A stretch of 7,400 nt of DNA from Firmicutes bacterium UBA6132 (GTDB lineage Bacteria; Bacillota_A; Clostridia; Tissierellales; Sedimentibacteraceae). Of this stretch, positions 5,045 to 7,400 are shown piece by piece. How positions within the stretch are numbered: the stretch's first letter is position 1; each line of letters begins with the position of its first letter. The DNA lies in the NCBI GenBank assembly GCA_002435835.1, contig DIVM01000004.1, positions 1-7,400 of the forward strand. The letters run 5' to 3'. A program made the position numbers and the translations under genes. The notes below the pieces were generated by a model that was given only the letters and a program-made list of their open reading frames with translations, had not been told where the DNA came from and made no database searches.

Positions 5045-5476
5045 TCACAGTTTATATTTCTCTTGAAATGCTTTTAGTTCTTGGTTTAATTCTACAGCCT
5101 TTTTATTATCTACTATCCACGTAATAAAATATACAAATATATAAACAATTAAAACAGTTAATGCTACTGAAATCATCATATTATATTTCATTATACCCAT
5201 ATAATATCCAAATGATAGTATCATTAATTCAAGTATTATTAATTGTATTACTTTTCTAATTTTCATTTGTTTTATAGTTAACTCTTTACGTGAATATGTT
5301 GCAAAAGAAGGTAAAACACCTATAATTCCAAAAATAATCGGTGAAAAGTATGCTTCATATCCAAAAAGTCTATGAGGCTCATAAATTAAGCCAAGAATAC
5401 CTATAACAATGCAAACACATGTTACTATTATAAAAAAACTAATTAAATTCTTTCTCATAAATTCACTAAAGCTCAT
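5045..5476 (-). CDS. DUF3021-like four-helix membrane protein, LytTR partner
   Basis: 143 residues, starting at the ATG at 5474-5476. The start overlaps the stop of the LytTR gene by 4 bp (ATGA), and GGAGG at 5483-5487 lies inside the end of that gene, so translation is probably coupled. Four membrane segments lie at about 10-32, 41-61, 76-96 and 98-121. They are followed by a short charged tail (123-143) likely in the cytoplasm. Length, four-helix topology and gene pairing match the DUF3021 family of Firmicutes, which regularly sits next to stand-alone LytTR regulators. In streptococcal LytTR regulatory systems (HdrRM, BrsRM) the paired membrane protein restrains the regulator; the same role is inferred here. 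No catalytic motif is visible. It is the last gene of the leftward operon. Confidence 0.8.
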   Translation of the reverse strand: MSFSEFMRKNLISFFIIVTCVCIVIGILGLIYEPHRLFGYEAYFSPIIFGIIGVLPSFATYSRKELTIKQMKIRKVIQLIILELMILSFGYYMGIMKYNMMISVALTVLIVYIFVYFITWIVDNKKAVELNQELKAFQEKYKL

Positions 5477-5919
5477 AATAAACCTCCCTCTAATATTTTC
5501 TTAAACGCAGAAACATATTTTCTTGATATAATAACGTCTTCATTATTTTTAAGTTTAGCAACAAATCTGCCGTTTAAAGCTGGTTTAATAAATTCGATTT
5601 TCATAAAATTTATTATTACTGATTTAGAGCAACGAAAAAACTTTTTTCCATTAAATATAAACTCTAATTCATATAATTTATTTTTAATTTCATAAACATC
5701 ATTTTGTAAATAAGCAAAAGTTTTATTATCCACCGATTCAATATAATAAATGTCTTGCAAAGCAATATTATAAATTTGAGAATCACTATAAGCTGTTACG
5801 GAAGTTTCTCGCGATTTTAAAAAGCCTACTATTTCGTTTATATACTCTGTAACTTCATAGCACTGAATTATAATTTGTTCTTCTTTTGTTTTATCGATTG
5901 TTTCAACATTTATTTTCAT
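5473..5919 (-). CDS. Stand-alone LytTR DNA-binding regulator
   Basis: 148 residues from the ATG at 5917-5919. There is no receiver domain. An N-terminal strand-rich segment (1-44) leads into a LytTR domain (about 45-146) with IYNIALQDIYYIESVDNKTFAY, YEIKNKLYELE, FFRCSKSVIINFMKIEFI and DVIISRKYVSAFKKIL, the usual signature order of this fold. Such regulators bind pairs of short direct repeats and, in LytTR regulatory systems, activate their own operon unless held by a membrane partner. The gene lies 24 bp after the hydrolase stop and overlaps the DUF3021-like gene, so all three form one transcript. Its own ribosome binding site is weak (GGGGA about 10 bases upstream), which suggests help from upstream translation. 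A repeat suited to it stands at the operon promoter. Confidence 0.9.
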   Translation of the reverse strand: MKINVETIDKTKEEQIIIQCYEVTEYINEIVGFLKSRETSVTAYSDSQIYNIALQDIYYIESVDNKTFAYLQNDVYEIKNKLYELEFIFNGKKFFRCSKSVIINFMKIEFIKPALNGRFVAKLKNNEDVIISRKYVSAFKKILEGGLL

Positions 5920-5943
5920 AGAATGTAAATCCCCGCATTAATA

Positions 5944-7248
5944 TTAATATTGGTTTAATATATTTAAAGTTTTTCCTTCTTTTAAATAGAAATCAAAATA
6001 GTTTAATACAATCTTATTCATTTCTTCAATACAATACCTACTATCTATGCTCCCTGTTCCAAGTTTTCTTGCTAAAAAAGGAGAAAACATGGGTAAGTCT
6101 GTAAAATTAAGATGCCCAGAATTTTTAAAAACTGTTTGAGAAGCATCAATAGCATTTGTACTTGCTACCATATTATCATAATTTTCCATATTAGCCAATG
6201 CATCTTCATAATGTTTTTCATTATATATATTTAAAATTGATGTAGGGTAAGACTCTTTATTAAGAATTACTTTATTATTTTCAAAACCAATTTCTTCACC
6301 AAGCATAGTTCCATCTATAACAATAACTGCATCAACATCTTTTCTTTCTCTGCCTATTGAAGCTGCTGTTGCCCCTCCAAGAGAATGACCAAATAAACCT
6401 ATATTATTTTTATCAACTAATTTATATACACCATCAGTTTCATTACTGTCGATATTTTCAAGTATAGTATCCAATACTAAATTCATATCATCTGTTCTAA
6501 GTTTAAGCCAATCATGAGTTATATCATAAGTTTTTTTAATATCATAATCACCTGACTCAACTGCGATTGCATCATTAAGAAAGTCATTGTTTACAACCTG
6601 CATTTCGCCATCTTCATGTTTTGTAAAAAATGATTGGTAAGTATGGTCAATACTGCATACCACATAACCATTGCTTGCTAATTCCATGAAAGTTGAATAA
6701 TTACTTCCTCTAAATCCGAAAGCCCCATGTGAAAATATTAATAGCGGAAATTTTTCATTTTTATTACTATTTTGAGGATACCAAAATTGAATTGATATTT
6801 TTCTATTTTCACCTTTATCATTATAAGTTTCTATTTTATTTAAATAAGTTAAAGTATAACTTTCTGTATTAACTTCATATGGGCCTGTTTTTGCTAAAGG
6901 TTCAAATTGTGGAAAAATAATAGCAGGCATAATAGTAAAAATCAGCAAAATACAATTTGAAATGCTGCGTAATATAATTTGTTTTTTGCTAAATGATTTA
7001 TTTTGATTTGATTTCTTTATTAAAAATATAATCCCCATTACAAATTTAATAAATAAAATTACAAAAAGTGGTTGCCATCTAAAACTCCACTCTATTATAT
7101 TTAATAATATAATAACGCTAAAAATAATAAACGAAATAATTTTAATTAAATTTCTTTTAAAATCTTCATTGCATTTATTTTTCAAACTATAGACCATAAC
7201 ACTTATTTCAATTCCCAAAGCTACAAATAAAACTATAATTCCCAACAT
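5944..7248 (-). CDS. Membrane-anchored alpha/beta hydrolase (PAF-acetylhydrolase / dienelactone-hydrolase-like)
   Basis: 434 residues from the ATG at 7246-7248. An alternative in-frame GTG at 7258-7260 overlaps the ribosome binding site and was rejected. Four hydrophobic segments fill about 2-23, 34-54, 58-78 and 93-115. A large extracytoplasmic catalytic part follows. It has an oxyanion-loop FSHGAFGFRG (172-181), nucleophile elbow GHSLGG with S289, a candidate acid D312 in VIDGT and a candidate base H379 in SGHLNF, so the triad looks complete. The motif pattern is that of the platelet-activating-factor acetylhydrolase group of lipases and esterases. The substrate cannot be told; lipid, peptide-ester or antibiotic-like esters are possible. 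It is the first gene of the operon with the LytTR regulator and DUF3021-like protein, and the likely functional output of that system. Confidence 0.88.
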   Translation of the reverse strand: MLGIIVLFVALGIEISVMVYSLKNKCNEDFKRNLIKIISFIIFSVIILLNIIEWSFRWQPLFVILFIKFVMGIIFLIKKSNQNKSFSKKQIILRSISNCILLIFTIMPAIIFPQFEPLAKTGPYEVNTESYTLTYLNKIETYNDKGENRKISIQFWYPQNSNKNEKFPLLIFSHGAFGFRGSNYSTFMELASNGYVVCSIDHTYQSFFTKHEDGEMQVVNNDFLNDAIAVESGDYDIKKTYDITHDWLKLRTDDMNLVLDTILENIDSNETDGVYKLVDKNNIGLFGHSLGGATAASIGRERKDVDAVIVIDGTMLGEEIGFENNKVILNKESYPTSILNIYNEKHYEDALANMENYDNMVASTNAIDASQTVFKNSGHLNFTDLPMFSPFLARKLGTGSIDSRYCIEEMNKIVLNYFDFYLKEGKTLNILNQY

Positions 7249-7253
7249 AATTA

Positions 7254-7258
7254 CCTCC
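7254..7258 (-). promoter_or_regulatory. Ribosome binding site fixing the hydrolase start
   Basis: The minus strand reads GGAGG at 7258-7254, five bases before the ATG at 7248. This argues against the GTG at 7260, which would place the site inside codons 1-3. Confidence 0.8.
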
Positions 7259-7284
7259 ACATATTAAATACTTTATTTAATTCC

Positions 7285-7313
7285 ATAATATGCTTATTAT
7301 AATTTAATTTCAA
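7285..7313 (-). promoter_or_regulatory. SigA-type promoter of the hydrolase-LytTR-DUF3021 operon
   Basis: On the minus strand TTGAAA (7313-7308), a 17-bp spacer and TATTAT (7290-7285). Transcription would start near 7278 and give a 30-nt leader. Confidence 0.65.
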
Positions 7314-7323
7314 TAGCAAAAGG

Positions 7324-7359
7324 GTAAGATACATTTATGGCTTGTAAAATGCATTTATG
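7324..7359 (-). promoter_or_regulatory. Tandem 16-bp direct repeat, candidate LytTR operator
   Basis: On the plus strand, GTAAGATACATTTATG (7324-7339) and GTAAAATGCATTTATG (7344-7359) match at 14 of 16 bases with a period of 20 bp, about two helical turns. The nearer copy lies 10 bp upstream of the -35 box. LytTR proteins bind 9-bp direct repeats with about 21-22-bp period. Within the repeats, ACATTTATG and GCATTTATG loosely resemble the AgrA-type box ACAGTTAAG in reverse orientation to the operon. Assignment to the operon's own regulator is inference. Confidence 0.6.
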
Positions 7360-7370
7360 TGCTATAGTAT

Positions 7371-7390
7371 AAAAAAGTTGCTACGCAACT
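7371..7390 (-). terminator. Intrinsic terminator of a gene beyond the right edge
   Basis: On the minus strand AGTTGC (7390-7385), loop GTA and GCAACT (7381-7376) form a 6-bp stem followed by T residues (7376-7371). It would end leftward transcription entering from beyond 7400, isolating the operon promoter. The stem is short, so strength is uncertain. Confidence 0.55.
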
Positions 7391-7400
7391 CCCGCTATGG

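Noticed and set aside
7249..7260. GTG start four codons upstream for the hydrolase
   Set aside because: It overlaps the GGAGG site used by the ATG at 7248 and has no better site ahead of it.
7361..7400. Possible mobile-element end at the right edge
   Set aside because: The hairpin followed by T residues on the minus strand is explained better as a terminator, and no transposase or terminal repeat partner is visible in the window.

Overview
The window is very AT-rich. Its codon use, strong GGAGG-type ribosome binding sites, U-rich intrinsic terminators and gene families (a GlnL/YcbB-type regulator, a SleB-type hydrolase, LytTR with a DUF3021-like protein) point to a low-GC Gram-positive bacterium, most likely an anaerobic member of the Clostridia or Tissierellia. 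The genus cannot be fixed from the sequence alone. I see no phage, CRISPR, transposase, rRNA or tRNA.

Left part (1-2566). A membrane sensor kinase of the GlnK/YcbA type runs leftward off the window edge. Its partner, a GlnL/YcbB-type response regulator, is divergently transcribed and followed by a two-CBS-domain protein, probably in one transcript. The divergent intergenic region carries a good SigA promoter for the regulator. For the kinase it carries a 12-bp direct repeat, each copy holding a perfect extended -10, with a tight palindrome between the copies. A strong terminator closes the regulator-CBS unit. Directly behind it lies a 60-residue C-terminal remnant of a class V (alanine-glyoxylate type) aminotransferase.

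Middle part (2567-5005). Three monocistronic rightward genes each have their own promoter and terminator. They encode a small ABM-family monooxygenase-like protein, a secreted protein with two LysM domains and a SleB-type cell-wall hydrolase domain, and a 249-residue double [4Fe-4S] protein related to epoxyqueuosine reductase. The wall hydrolase is preceded by a clear ydaO-type c-di-AMP riboswitch. Its predicted transcription start falls at the first aptamer helix, and its 3' edge abuts the ribosome binding site, so translational control seems likely.

Right part (5005-7400). A leftward operon encodes a membrane-anchored alpha/beta hydrolase, a stand-alone LytTR regulator and a DUF3021-like four-helix membrane protein overlapping it by 4 bp. 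The operon promoter has a two-copy direct repeat of 16 bp with a 20-bp period just upstream of the -35 box. This is a plausible LytTR operator, so the operon may be an autoregulated LytTR regulatory system whose output includes a surface hydrolase. I consider this operon with its operator, and the compact riboswitch, the two most interesting parts of the window.
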